Source: Comamonadaceae bacterium (GTDB lineage: Bacteria; Pseudomonadota; Gammaproteobacteria; Burkholderiales; Burkholderiaceae_C). Taken from it: a DNA stretch of 5,286 nt. This document shows positions 1 to 5,286 of this stretch, piece after piece; the first letter of the stretch is position 1; each line of letters starts with the position of its first letter. The notes under the pieces were generated by a model. The model had not been told where the DNA came from, did not search any database, and worked only from the letters and a program-made list of their open reading frames with translations. The position numbers were made by a program, and so were the translations under genes. The stretch lies in contig JAIXYA010000315.1 of the NCBI GenBank assembly GCA_027490485.1, positions 1 to 5,286 on the forward strand, read 5' to 3'.

Positions 1-78
1 GATAAAGAAAAAACAACGCGTCAGCACTGTCATGGCAGCCAAGCCCAGCAAGGTGAGGAGGTGAAACACATCAATCAT
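1..78 (-). CDS. azlD: AzlD-family branched-chain amino acid transport subunit, N-terminal part (cut by left edge)
   Basis: The first 26 codons read MIDVFHLLTLLGLAAMTVLT, then a Cys/Phe-rich stretch that continues beyond the left edge. This looks like the start of an AzlD protein, a small (about 100 aa) membrane protein whose first helix usually contains a similar LLTxLGxAxxTxLTR pattern; Arg21 is present here. AzlD works with AzlC as an exporter of branched-chain amino acids in the inner membrane. The ATG overlaps the end of azlC by 8 nt (ATGATTGA contains the azlC TGA), and an AAGG Shine-Dalgarno-like sequence at 85-88 lies 6 nt before it. This indicates translational coupling with azlC. The assignment rests on the short visible segment plus its position directly after azlC; most of the protein cannot be seen. 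Confidence 0.8.
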   Translation of the reverse strand, partial: MIDVFHLLTLLGLAAMTVLTRCFFFI

Positions 79-805
79 GTGCAGCCTTGTTCAAACCAGC
101 GGTTTTTTCAATCAGCAAACACATCGCCACGGCAGCCGCGATGGCCACCAAAATGTTCAAGCGCAAGGGCAGGGCATAGGCTGCCACAGCCGCTGCGCCG
201 GAGACCACCAAAGACACAGTGCGCATGCGTGAGCTGGCCAACGAGCAGAGGATGCCCACCAAAGCCAACACACCCGCAAACCCCAAACCCCAGGAAAGCG
301 GCACTTGGCTAGCCAACACAATGCCTAAGATGCTGGCGACTTGCCAGCCCATCCACGTCAAAAAACAGTTGCCGCACAGGTAGGCCATTTCAGCGCGTTG
401 GCCTGCCGCATCGGTCGCGGGTTGGGGGTGGTTTTGCACAAATTGCACATAGTTCAAATCGGCGATCAGGTAGCCAATGGTCAGGCGTTGCCAACGCGGC
501 CAGGCCATCATGTAGCCACGCAGGTGCAAGCTGAACACGGCAAAGCGCAAGTTCACGCAAAACGCGGTGGCCAACAGCACCCATACCGGTGTGCCAACAG
601 CCATCAAAGGCGTGACTGCCAATTGCGCACTGCCGCCATACACCAGCAAGGTCATCCAAGTTGACATGGCTGGCCCCAAGCCAGCTTGCACCATGGACAC
701 GCCGGTCATCAAACCCCATGCCCAAATGCCAGGCGCCACCTTGAACGCGTCTGCCATGCCGGTGCGAAACGCGGGATGGCGAAAGTTGGCAGGGTCTAAA
801 AACAT
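71..805 (-). CDS. azlC: AzlC-family branched-chain amino acid permease (exporter large subunit)
   Basis: A 244-residue hydrophobic protein, the usual size for AzlC (E. coli homologue YgaZ). The family exports branched-chain amino acids, and in some members other hydrophobic amino acids, across the inner membrane together with AzlD. Visible family features are an N-terminal amphipathic lead into the first helix (about 20-42), the YGGSAQLAV segment at 56-64, the NLRFAVFSLHLR region at 85-96, and several further hydrophobic segments between about 140 and 233. The reading frame is open upstream to 940, but that extension lies inside fmt and does not look like AzlC. The ATG at 805 is chosen because it falls 10 nt after the fmt stop. 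No good Shine-Dalgarno precedes it, so translation probably depends on coupling to fmt; an internal ATG at 757 is a weaker alternative. The substrate is inferred from the family. Confidence 0.9.
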   Translation of the reverse strand: MFLDPANFRHPAFRTGMADAFKVAPGIWAWGLMTGVSMVQAGLGPAMSTWMTLLVYGGSAQLAVTPLMAVGTPVWVLLATAFCVNLRFAVFSLHLRGYMMAWPRWQRLTIGYLIADLNYVQFVQNHPQPATDAAGQRAEMAYLCGNCFLTWMGWQVASILGIVLASQVPLSWGLGFAGVLALVGILCSLASSRMRTVSLVVSGAAAVAAYALPLRLNILVAIAAAVAMCLLIEKTAGLNKAAHD

Positions 806-815
806 GCGGGCAGTT

Positions 816-1766
816 TCACTGGCCGAGGACCACGCCTTGCCAATCGGCCTGGCCGCGCAACAACTCGGCAAAGGCCAAGCGTTTTGCGCCAGGCTTTTGT
901 AACTGCAACAAGCGCAGCACACCTTCACCGCAGGCCACATCCAAGCCCTGTTCGTTGGCTTGCACCACGGTGCCGGGTGCTTGATCGCTGGTTTGAGGCA
1001 AAGCCATGGCGAACCAGACCTTCAAGGCCTGTCCTTGCCACAGCGTATGTGCGCCAGGAAAAGGGTCGAAAGCTCGAATGCGCCGCGACAGCACCGTGGC
1101 CGGCAGCGACCAGTCAATCAACGCTTCCTGTTTATCGATCTTGGCGGCATAGGTGACGCCCTCCCTAGCTTGCGCAACAGCGCTTAGCTGAGGCAGTTGC
1201 GCCAAGGTTTGCACAATGCCTTGAGCGCCTAAAGAAGCTAACCTGTCGTGCAAGCTGCTGCTGGTTTCATCGTTGGCAATCGTCACAGATTGACGCCACA
1301 GTACCGGACCCGTGTCCAAGCCCTCTTCCATCTGCATGATGCACACGCCGCTTTCGCTGTCCCCCGCTTCAATGGCACGTTGTATGGGTGCTGCGCCACG
1401 CCATCGCGGTAACAGTGAGGCGTGGATATTGAAGCAACCCAGGGGTACGCTGTGCAGTGCCCATGTTGGCAAGATCAAACCATAAGCCACCACCACCATC
1501 GCCTCGGCGTTGGCGTGGGCAATGGCTGCTTGGGCGGCGGCAGCTTCCTCGGGGTATTTGCCATCCAAGCGCAAGCTGGTGGGCTGGACCAAGGCCAAGC
1601 CATGTTGCTGCGCGTACTGCTTCACGGCAGAGGCTTGCAGTTGCATGCCGCGCCCTGCTGGGCGGTCGGGTTGGGTCAGTACCAAAGCGATGTCGTGGCC
1701 ACCAGCGTGCAAAGCGGCCAACGCGTTTTGCGCAAAGACCGGCGTGCCGGCAAAGACCAAGCGCAT
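816..1766 (-). CDS. fmt: Methionyl-tRNA formyltransferase
   Basis: This 316-residue cytoplasmic enzyme transfers a formyl group from 10-formyltetrahydrofolate to the amino group of initiator Met-tRNA, giving fMet-tRNA for translation start. It begins MRLVFAGTPVFA, the standard first strand of the formyltransferase fold. The loop PDRPAGRGM at 33-41 corresponds to the E. coli loop that contacts tRNA. The catalytic triad is visible as Asn113, His115 (in NIHASLLPRWRGAAP, 113-127) and Asp151 (in EEGLDTGPV), matching E. coli Asn106, His108 and Asp144. A KIDKQEALIDW segment (209-219) leads into the C-terminal tRNA-binding domain, which includes RAFDPFPGAHT (231-241). Length is normal and no key residue is missing. 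The start lies 3 nt after the def stop with only a weak ribosome binding site, consistent with coupled translation from def. Confidence 0.98.
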   Translation of the reverse strand: MRLVFAGTPVFAQNALAALHAGGHDIALVLTQPDRPAGRGMQLQASAVKQYAQQHGLALVQPTSLRLDGKYPEEAAAAQAAIAHANAEAMVVVAYGLILPTWALHSVPLGCFNIHASLLPRWRGAAPIQRAIEAGDSESGVCIMQMEEGLDTGPVLWRQSVTIANDETSSSLHDRLASLGAQGIVQTLAQLPQLSAVAQAREGVTYAAKIDKQEALIDWSLPATVLSRRIRAFDPFPGAHTLWQGQALKVWFAMALPQTSDQAPGTVVQANEQGLDVACGEGVLRLLQLQKPGAKRLAFAELLRGQADWQGVVLGQ

Positions 1767-1769
1767 GGC

Positions 1770-2279
1770 TTAGCGCTCGAGTTCGCGTTGCGCTTTGACC
1801 AGTTTGCCGCGAATGCGGGTGCGTTTGAGCAAGGACAGGTATTCGACAAACACCTTGCCCATGAGGTGGTCCATCTCGTGCTGAATGCACACCGCCATCA
1901 AGCCATCGGCTTCGTAGGTTTGCATCTCGCCTTGCGCGTCCAAGGCTTGTATCTTGATGTGGGCGGCGCGTTCGACACTGTCAAATACGCCAGGCACCGA
2001 CAGGCAACCCTCTTCACCCTTGATGCGTTCATCACTCTTCCACAGCAACTCTGGGTTGATCATCACCAAAGGTTGGTTGTGTTCTTCGGAAACATCCATC
2101 ACCACCACGCGTTCATGCACATTGACTTGGGTGGCGGCCAGCCCCACGCCTTTGGACTCGTACATGGTCTCGATCATGTCAGCCGCCAGGGTGCGGATGC
2201 GGTCATCCACCACGGCAACCGGTTTGGCCACGGTGTGCAAGCGGGGGTCGGGGTAGGAAAGAATGGTGAGTATTGCCAT
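1770..2279 (-). CDS. def: Peptide deformylase
   Basis: A 169-residue metal-dependent hydrolase that removes the N-formyl group from nascent proteins as they leave the ribosome. All three family motifs are intact: GVGLAATQ at 44-51, EGCLS at 90-94 with metal ligand Cys92, and HEMDH at 134-138 with metal ligands His134 and His138 and catalytic Glu135. It is the normal length for the Gram-negative type. The frame is open for 20 more codons upstream (to 2339), but the ATG at 2279 gives the characteristic start [14 protein letters not shown] and is preferred. There is no clear Shine-Dalgarno before that ATG. It is the first gene of the def-fmt-azlC-azlD run and diverges from dprA. Confidence 0.98.
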   Translation of the reverse strand: MAILTILSYPDPRLHTVAKPVAVVDDRIRTLAADMIETMYESKGVGLAATQVNVHERVVVMDVSEEHNQPLVMINPELLWKSDERIKGEEGCLSVPGVFDSVERAAHIKIQALDAQGEMQTYEADGLMAVCIQHEMDHLMGKVFVEYLSLLKRTRIRGKLVKAQRELER

Positions 2280-2287
2280 GGGGCTGT

Positions 2288-2316
2288 ATTGTCGCTTTTT
2301 TAGACCAAGGGGTGAA
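2288..2316 (-). promoter_or_regulatory. Possible sigma70-type promoter for the def operon
   Basis: Read on the minus strand, TTCACC (2311-2316) could serve as a -35 box and GACAAT (2288-2293) as a -10 box, separated by 17 nt. Each matches 4 of 6 consensus bases. The -10 box ends 8 nt before the def ATG, so transcription would begin within about 3 nt of the start codon. Promoter matches this weak occur by chance; the support is the correct spacing and the position in the only gap ahead of the operon. Confidence 0.35.
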
Positions 2317-2390
2317 GTGTGGCTGAGGAATAAGCGCACAGCGCCTTCACCTGATGAGCCTCGGCGGTTTTTATGCTGGCGACTTTCATT

Positions 2391-2396
2391 GGAGAG
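2391..2396 (+). promoter_or_regulatory. Shine-Dalgarno sequence deciding the dprA start
   Basis: GGAGAG lies 8 nt before the ATG at 2405. The same frame has an earlier ATG at 2354 with no comparable ribosome binding site, so this motif supports the later start. Confidence 0.75.
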
Positions 2397-2404
2397 CCAT
2401 CACC

Positions 2405-3604
2405 ATGTCTTCGTCTCAACCCGTCTTGCCTGCCACTGAAAGTCAAGCGCATACAGCTCAAAACCTTGACCGCAGCGACTGGGCGCTGGCTTTGCGCTTG
2501 TTACTCACACCCGGTTTGGGAGCGCAAAGCATGCGAAAACTTTGGCGGGTATGTGGTTCCTTGCCTGCCATTTGGGCGCAACCCTTTGACACCTTGGTGC
2601 AAGCCCTGGGGGAGCCGCTGGCCAAAGCCTTGATGACAGACCCGCCTGAATGGCAAGCCCATTGCCAGCGCACCAACGCATGGTTGGTATCTGCGGAACA
2701 AGGCATAGCGCATGCAGTGTGGACATGGGACAACAAGGCTTATCCGGCTGGGCTGTTGCCCTTGCACGATGCGCCGCCAGTGTTGTTTGCGCGTGGACAG
2801 TTGCAGCGACCCTTGGGCCCCGCCTTGGCGGTGGTGGGCAGCCGTAACCCCACGCACCAAGGGCGTGAGAACGCCCGTGCGTTTGCCTACAACCTGTGCG
2901 CTGGTGGTCACGCTGTGGTGTCTGGCATGGCCATGGGTATAGACGCCGCAGCGCACCAAGGCGCTTTGCAAGCCGATCGGGGTGAACATTGCCCCACTGT
3001 GGCCGTGGTGGGGACGGGTTTAGATCAGGTCTACCCACGCCAGCACCATGGCTTGGCCCAAGAGATTGCCGAGCATGGCTGGGTCTTGAGCGAGCAACCC
3101 ATAGGCAGCAAACCCTTGCCCCACCATTTCCCGTTGCGCAACCGTTTGATTGCCGGTTTGAGCCAAGGTGTGTTGGTGGTGGAGGCGGCTTTGCAATCGG
3201 GCTCGCTCATCACCGCACAACTGGCGTTGGACCAAGGCAAGGAGGTGTTTGCCATTCCTGGCTCTATCCACTCGGCTTTGTCGCGTGGCTGCCATGCCTT
3301 GCTGCGCCAAGGTGCCAAATTGGTCGAGAACATCCAAGACATCAGCGAAGAGCTGCCCCCGCAAGATAGCTTCATTGCCAAGCCTCTGACAACTTCGATG
3401 CCGGCCATCTTGCAAGATAAAAACGCACAAGCGGTGTGGCAAGCCTTGGGCGACGATGCGCAATACTTGGATGTGTTGGTCATGCGCAGCGACCTGCCTG
3501 TGGCACAAGTACTTGCACTGTTGCAGTTGATGCAAGACCAAGGTTGTGTGGCTATCACGGCGGCTGGTAACTACCAACGACTGCACCTGAGTAGCATCCC
3601 TTAG
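2405..3604 (+). CDS. dprA: DNA-processing protein DprA (Smf), natural transformation
   Basis: A 399-residue cytoplasmic protein that binds incoming single-stranded DNA and loads RecA onto it during natural transformation. The N-terminal part (about 24-60, with LLLTPGLGAQSMRKLW) resembles the helical SAM-like domain. The central Rossmann-like domain (about 110-315) carries the family signatures AVVGSRNPTHQGR (142-154), SGMAMGID (173-180), VVGTGLDQVYP (201-211), SEQPIGSKP (229-237), FPLRNRLIAGLS (242-253), VVEAALQSGSLITA (258-271) and EVFAIPGSI (280-288). The last part (about 342-393) fits the winged-helix domain of longer DprA proteins. The ATG at 2405 is preferred over 2354 because of its GGAGAG ribosome binding site. 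dprA is widespread in bacteria that are not known to be transformable, so its presence alone does not prove competence. smg follows 67 nt downstream, as in E. coli. Confidence 0.97.
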   Translation: MSSSQPVLPATESQAHTAQNLDRSDWALALRLLLTPGLGAQSMRKLWRVCGSLPAIWAQPFDTLVQALGEPLAKALMTDPPEWQAHCQRTNAWLVSAEQGIAHAVWTWDNKAYPAGLLPLHDAPPVLFARGQLQRPLGPALAVVGSRNPTHQGRENARAFAYNLCAGGHAVVSGMAMGIDAAAHQGALQADRGEHCPTVAVVGTGLDQVYPRQHHGLAQEIAEHGWVLSEQPIGSKPLPHHFPLRNRLIAGLSQGVLVVEAALQSGSLITAQLALDQGKEVFAIPGSIHSALSRGCHALLRQGAKLVENIQDISEELPPQDSFIAKPLTTSMPAILQDKNAQAVWQALGDDAQYLDVLVMRSDLPVAQVLALLQLMQDQGCVAITAAGNYQRLHLSSIP

Positions 3605-3626
3605 CCCAACAGCAAGTGCTTGGGCT
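3603..3626 (+). other. Hairpin overlapping the dprA stop codon
   Basis: AGCCCAA (3603-3609) pairs with TTGGGCT (3620-3626), a 7-bp stem. An inner GC/GC pair (3612-3613 with 3618-3619) closes an AAGT loop after a CA bulge. The left arm begins in the last two bases of the dprA TAG. On the plus strand it is followed by an A-tract (3632-3638), not a U-tract, and there is no U-tract on the other strand either. It is therefore not a standard intrinsic terminator; it could stabilise the dprA mRNA 3' end or separate dprA from smg expression. The structure is seen in the sequence, the role is not. Confidence 0.45.
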
Positions 3627-3657
3627 CAGCCAAAAAAAGGGGGTAAATAAAACAAGG

Positions 3658-3663
3658 TATATT
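3658..3663 (+). promoter_or_regulatory. Possible -10 box for smg
   Basis: TATATT matches 5 of 6 bases of the sigma70 -10 consensus and ends 8 nt before the smg ATG. No recognisable -35 box lies 16-18 nt upstream, where the sequence is an A/G-rich run. If used, it would give an almost leaderless smg transcript; smg may instead be read from the dprA promoter. Confidence 0.3.
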
Positions 3664-3671
3664 CCCTGCAT

Positions 3672-4166
3672 ATGTTCGATGTCCTTGTTTATGTTTACGA
3701 ACACTACTGGCGCGGCGAGGCCTGTCCAGAGTTACCCCTTCTAGGGCGCAAACTCAGTGCCGCTGGCTTTGACGCCGACGAAATCGAGCAAGCACTTTCT
3801 TGGCTCGCGGGTTTACACAACGCTGCCAACAACGCAGAAACCATTCAAATCAATGCCCCCAAAACCGCTTGGGAAACTGCCTATGTGCAGTCACCCACCA
3901 GCATGCGTGTGTATTCCGTGGCTGAGCAACAGCAGCTGGGTTCTGCTGGGCTGGGCTTTATCACCTTCATGGAAGGCGCAGGCGTGTTGCCACCTCAGGT
4001 ACGCGAGATTGTGGTGGACCGCGCCATGGCGGTAACGACCCACCCCATCAGCTTAGACGACTTGAAAATCATCGTCTTGATGGTTTACTGGAGTGCTGGC
4101 ATCGAACCCGATGCGCTGGTGCTCGATGAGTTGTGCGACGACCAAGAGGCGCGCATCGCGCATTGA
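3672..4166 (+). CDS. smg: Smg / DUF494 family protein
   Basis: A 164-residue acidic, probably cytoplasmic protein. It begins MFDVLVYVYEHYW, very close to the E. coli Smg start MFDVLMYLFE, and shares the downstream pattern: AGFDADEIEQALSWLAGL (31-48), SMRVYSVAEQQQL (76-88), GFITFMEGAGVL (94-105), and a final helix region with LDDLKIIVLMVYWS (127-140). Family length is about 155-165 aa. The molecular function is not established; the family is known mainly from its conserved place beside dprA and often a DNA topoisomerase gene. Upstream there is no strong ribosome binding site: AAGG at 3654-3657 is 14 nt away. The in-frame stop at 3648-3650 limits any upstream extension, so this ATG is the only reasonable start. 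It is followed by secF on the opposite strand, 6 nt away. Confidence 0.93.
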   Translation: MFDVLVYVYEHYWRGEACPELPLLGRKLSAAGFDADEIEQALSWLAGLHNAANNAETIQINAPKTAWETAYVQSPTSMRVYSVAEQQQLGSAGLGFITFMEGAGVLPPQVREIVVDRAMAVTTHPISLDDLKIIVLMVYWSAGIEPDALVLDELCDDQEARIAH

Positions 4167-4172
4167 TCGTTC

Positions 4173-5132
4173 TTAAACCACGGCACCCGCATTCGGGTCA
4201 TTAGGGTCTTCATCGGGACCGTCTTTTTTCACCGTTTTGATCAGGTCTTCACGGCGTATGCCCAGCCACATGGCAATCGCTGCAGCGACAAACACGGAAG
4301 AGTAAATGCCAAACAAAATGCCGATGGTCAGCGCCAAGGCAAAGTAGTGCAGTGTTGCGCCACCAAACAGCAGCATGGACAAGACCATGAGTTGGGTCGA
4401 GCCATGGGTGATGATGGTACGGCTGATGGTGGAAGTGATGGCGTTGTCGATGATTTCCAGCGTGTTCATCTTGCGGTAGCGGCGAAAGTTTTCTCGCACC
4501 CGGTCAAAAATCACCACCGACTCGTTGACTGAATAGCCCAACACCGCGAGTACCGCAGCCAGCACCGGCAGCGAAAACTCCCACTGGAAGTAAGCGAAAA
4601 ATCCCAAGATGATGATGACGTCGTGCAAGTTGGCAATGATGCCCGCCACCGCATATTTCCACTCGAAGCGAATGGCCAAATAAATCATGATGCCAATGAC
4701 CACACAGGCCAAGGCTTTGAGGCCATCGATGGCCAGCTCGTCACCGACTTGCGGGCCGACAAACTCGGTGCGGCGCAACTCTGCACTGGCGTCCATCTCT
4801 TTGAGGCTGCCAAACACTTTGTTGCTCAGTTCTGCGGTATTGCTGCCTTTGGCAGCAGGCATGCGGATCAGCACATCACGCGCAGAGCCAAAGTTTTGCA
4901 CTTGCACATCGTTGATGCCCAAGGCCGCAATGCGCTCACGCATGGGGTCGATGGCCACAGGCTGCGAAAAACTCACCTCCATCAGGGTGCCGCCGGTGAA
5001 CTCCACCGACAGATGCAGGCCGCGACTGAAGAGGAAAAACACCGCGGCCAAAAAGGTGATGAAAGAGATCGCGTTGAACACCAAAGCATGGCGCATGAAC
5101 GGAATGTCTTTGCGGATTTTGAAAAATTCCAT
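4173..5132 (-). CDS. secF: Protein translocase subunit SecF
   Basis: A 319-residue inner-membrane protein that, with SecD, uses the proton motive force to help pull exported proteins through SecYEG. Topology follows the family: helix 1 at about 17-35; a periplasmic P1 domain at about 40-135 opening with VEFTGGTLMEV (43-53) and closing with VGPQVGDEL (125-133); then five more hydrophobic segments between about 136 and 290. The helix-4 signature GYSVNESVVIFDRVRENFR (199-217) is present. Glu204 stands where E. coli has Asp (NDT), a conservative change. SRTIITHGSTQL (237-248) is also conserved. The acidic C-terminal tail (300-319) is cytoplasmic and variable. The start lies 12 nt after the secD stop, with a weak AGAAAG ribosome binding site (5139-5144), so the two are co-transcribed. 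No terminator is visible after the stop. Confidence 0.97.
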   Translation of the reverse strand: MEFFKIRKDIPFMRHALVFNAISFITFLAAVFFLFSRGLHLSVEFTGGTLMEVSFSQPVAIDPMRERIAALGINDVQVQNFGSARDVLIRMPAAKGSNTAELSNKVFGSLKEMDASAELRRTEFVGPQVGDELAIDGLKALACVVIGIMIYLAIRFEWKYAVAGIIANLHDVIIILGFFAYFQWEFSLPVLAAVLAVLGYSVNESVVIFDRVRENFRRYRKMNTLEIIDNAITSTISRTIITHGSTQLMVLSMLLFGGATLHYFALALTIGILFGIYSSVFVAAAIAMWLGIRREDLIKTVKKDGPDEDPNDPNAGAVV

Positions 5133-5144
5133 ATCAGGCTTTCT

Positions 5145-5286
5145 TTAATCTGCTTTGGCTTTGGCAATCACGTTTTGGGTGGCGGTGTCAGGTTTCCACA
5201 CCGTGCCAATCGAGACCGATTGCAAACGTTTTTGGCGGCCATACCAAAGGTTGACCAAAAAAAAAAAAAAAAACACCGCGGAGAAC
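5145..5286 (-). CDS. secD: Protein translocase subunit SecD, C-terminal end (cut by right edge)
   Basis: Only the last 46 codons and the TAA stop are inside the window. They read FSAV, five Phe, then LVNLWYGRQKRLQSVSIGTV and a short polar tail ending AKAKAD. This fits the end of SecD, the larger SecDF subunit: recalled E. coli SecD has FTAIVGTRAIVNLLYGG at the same point before its KKLSI end, and both give 16 residues from the first Phe to YG. The gene order secD-secF with a 12-nt gap supports the call. The five Phe codons come from a 17-base homopolymer (5257-5273) and replace the segment that usually contains a conserved Arg (TRA). The frame is intact on both sides, so the product is full length as given, but that segment may be a sequence error. 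Confidence 0.88.
   Translation of the reverse strand, partial: FSAVFFFFFLVNLWYGRQKRLQSVSIGTVWKPDTATQNVIAKAKAD
5257..5273. repeat. 17-base poly-A (poly-T in coding sense) homopolymer inside secD
   Basis: An uninterrupted run of 17 A on the plus strand. In secD it forms five TTT codons plus the first two bases of the following TTG Leu codon. It is by far the longest homopolymer in the window; the next notable one is A7 followed by G5 at 3632-3643. It may be an assembly artefact or a real mononucleotide repeat. Confidence 0.9.

Larger units (their letters stand above)
2280..2404. promoter_or_regulatory. Divergent def / dprA intergenic region
   Basis: These 125 nt separate the start codons of def (minus strand) and dprA (plus strand), and should contain both promoters. 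For dprA the best -10-like sequence is TATGCT at 2372-2377, but no good -35 box lies at the right distance. A small palindrome, GCGC-ACA-GCGC (2334-2344), sits between the two genes; it could be an operator or chance. The region has no credible gene of its own. Confidence 0.5.

Noticed and set aside
806..940. N-terminal extension of azlC by 45 codons to an ATG at 940
   Set aside because: The extension lies inside the conserved 3' end of fmt, is Cys-rich and unlike AzlC, and the ATG at 805 fits the operon spacing.
1422..2303. A long plus-strand open frame (293 codons) antisense to fmt and def
   Set aside because: It lies entirely opposite two clear, intact genes and spans their junction. Its His/Gly/Val-rich composition is what the reverse reading of GC-rich coding sequence produces, and no family resemblance was seen.
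2354..2404. Earlier in-frame ATG for dprA at 2354
   Set aside because: It lacks a ribosome binding site, whereas the ATG at 2405 has GGAGAG 8 nt upstream; the extra 17 residues do not resemble DprA.
3011..3050. DprA having YPRQH instead of the YPxxN seen in Gram-positive proteins, as a possible missing key residue
   Set aside because: E. coli Smf, recalled from memory, also has a His-containing segment here (HPRRH), so this is normal for proteobacterial DprA.
3020..3586. Minus-strand open frames (175-188 codons) antisense to dprA
   Set aside because: They overlap conserved dprA domains, have no ribosome binding site or recognisable domain, and are expected shadow frames.
3612..3626. Intrinsic terminator for dprA
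   Set aside because: The hairpin is real but is followed by A residues rather than T on the plus strand, and the minus-strand side also lacks a T-tract.
4687..5148. A plus-strand open frame (153 codons) antisense to secF
   Set aside because: It mirrors the conserved periplasmic domain and first helix of SecF, and has no supporting start signal or family resemblance.

Overview
The window is an ordinary chromosomal housekeeping stretch, most likely from a betaproteobacterium of the Burkholderiales, probably Comamonadaceae-like. That placement is inferred from moderately high GC, the style of the proteins and the gene neighbourhood; no rRNA or other marker is present to fix it. No tRNA, rRNA, CRISPR array, insertion sequence, phage gene or attachment site was seen. 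Eight protein genes, two of them cut by the window edges, cover almost all of the sequence. The longest gap between genes is 125 bases.

Left block, minus strand, transcribed right to left: def (peptide deformylase), fmt (methionyl-tRNA formyltransferase), azlC and azlD (the two subunits of an AzlCD-type branched-chain amino acid exporter; azlD runs off the left edge). Spacing is 3 nt between def and fmt, 10 nt between fmt and azlC, and an 8-nt overlap between azlC and azlD, so this looks like one tightly coupled operon. Fmt adds the formyl group to initiator Met-tRNA and Def removes it from the nascent chain, so the first two genes form a functional pair.

Centre, plus strand: dprA (DNA-processing protein of natural transformation) followed by smg (DUF494 family). 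dprA diverges from def across a 125-nt intergenic region that must hold both promoters. The def-fmt / dprA-smg divergent arrangement is the same as in Escherichia coli and many other proteobacteria.

Right block, minus strand: secD (only its C-terminal 46 codons) and secF, the SecDF accessory subunits of the Sec translocon. secF converges on smg, with only 6 nt between the two stop codons.

The one clear oddity is a run of 17 A (17 T in the coding sense) inside the last membrane segment of SecD. It replaces five normally varied codons with five TTT codons without shifting the frame, which may be an assembly artefact or a real slippery tract. Lesser points are possible near-leaderless starts for def and smg, and a hairpin at the dprA stop that lacks a U-tract. 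I found no convincing sign of a novel biological system here.
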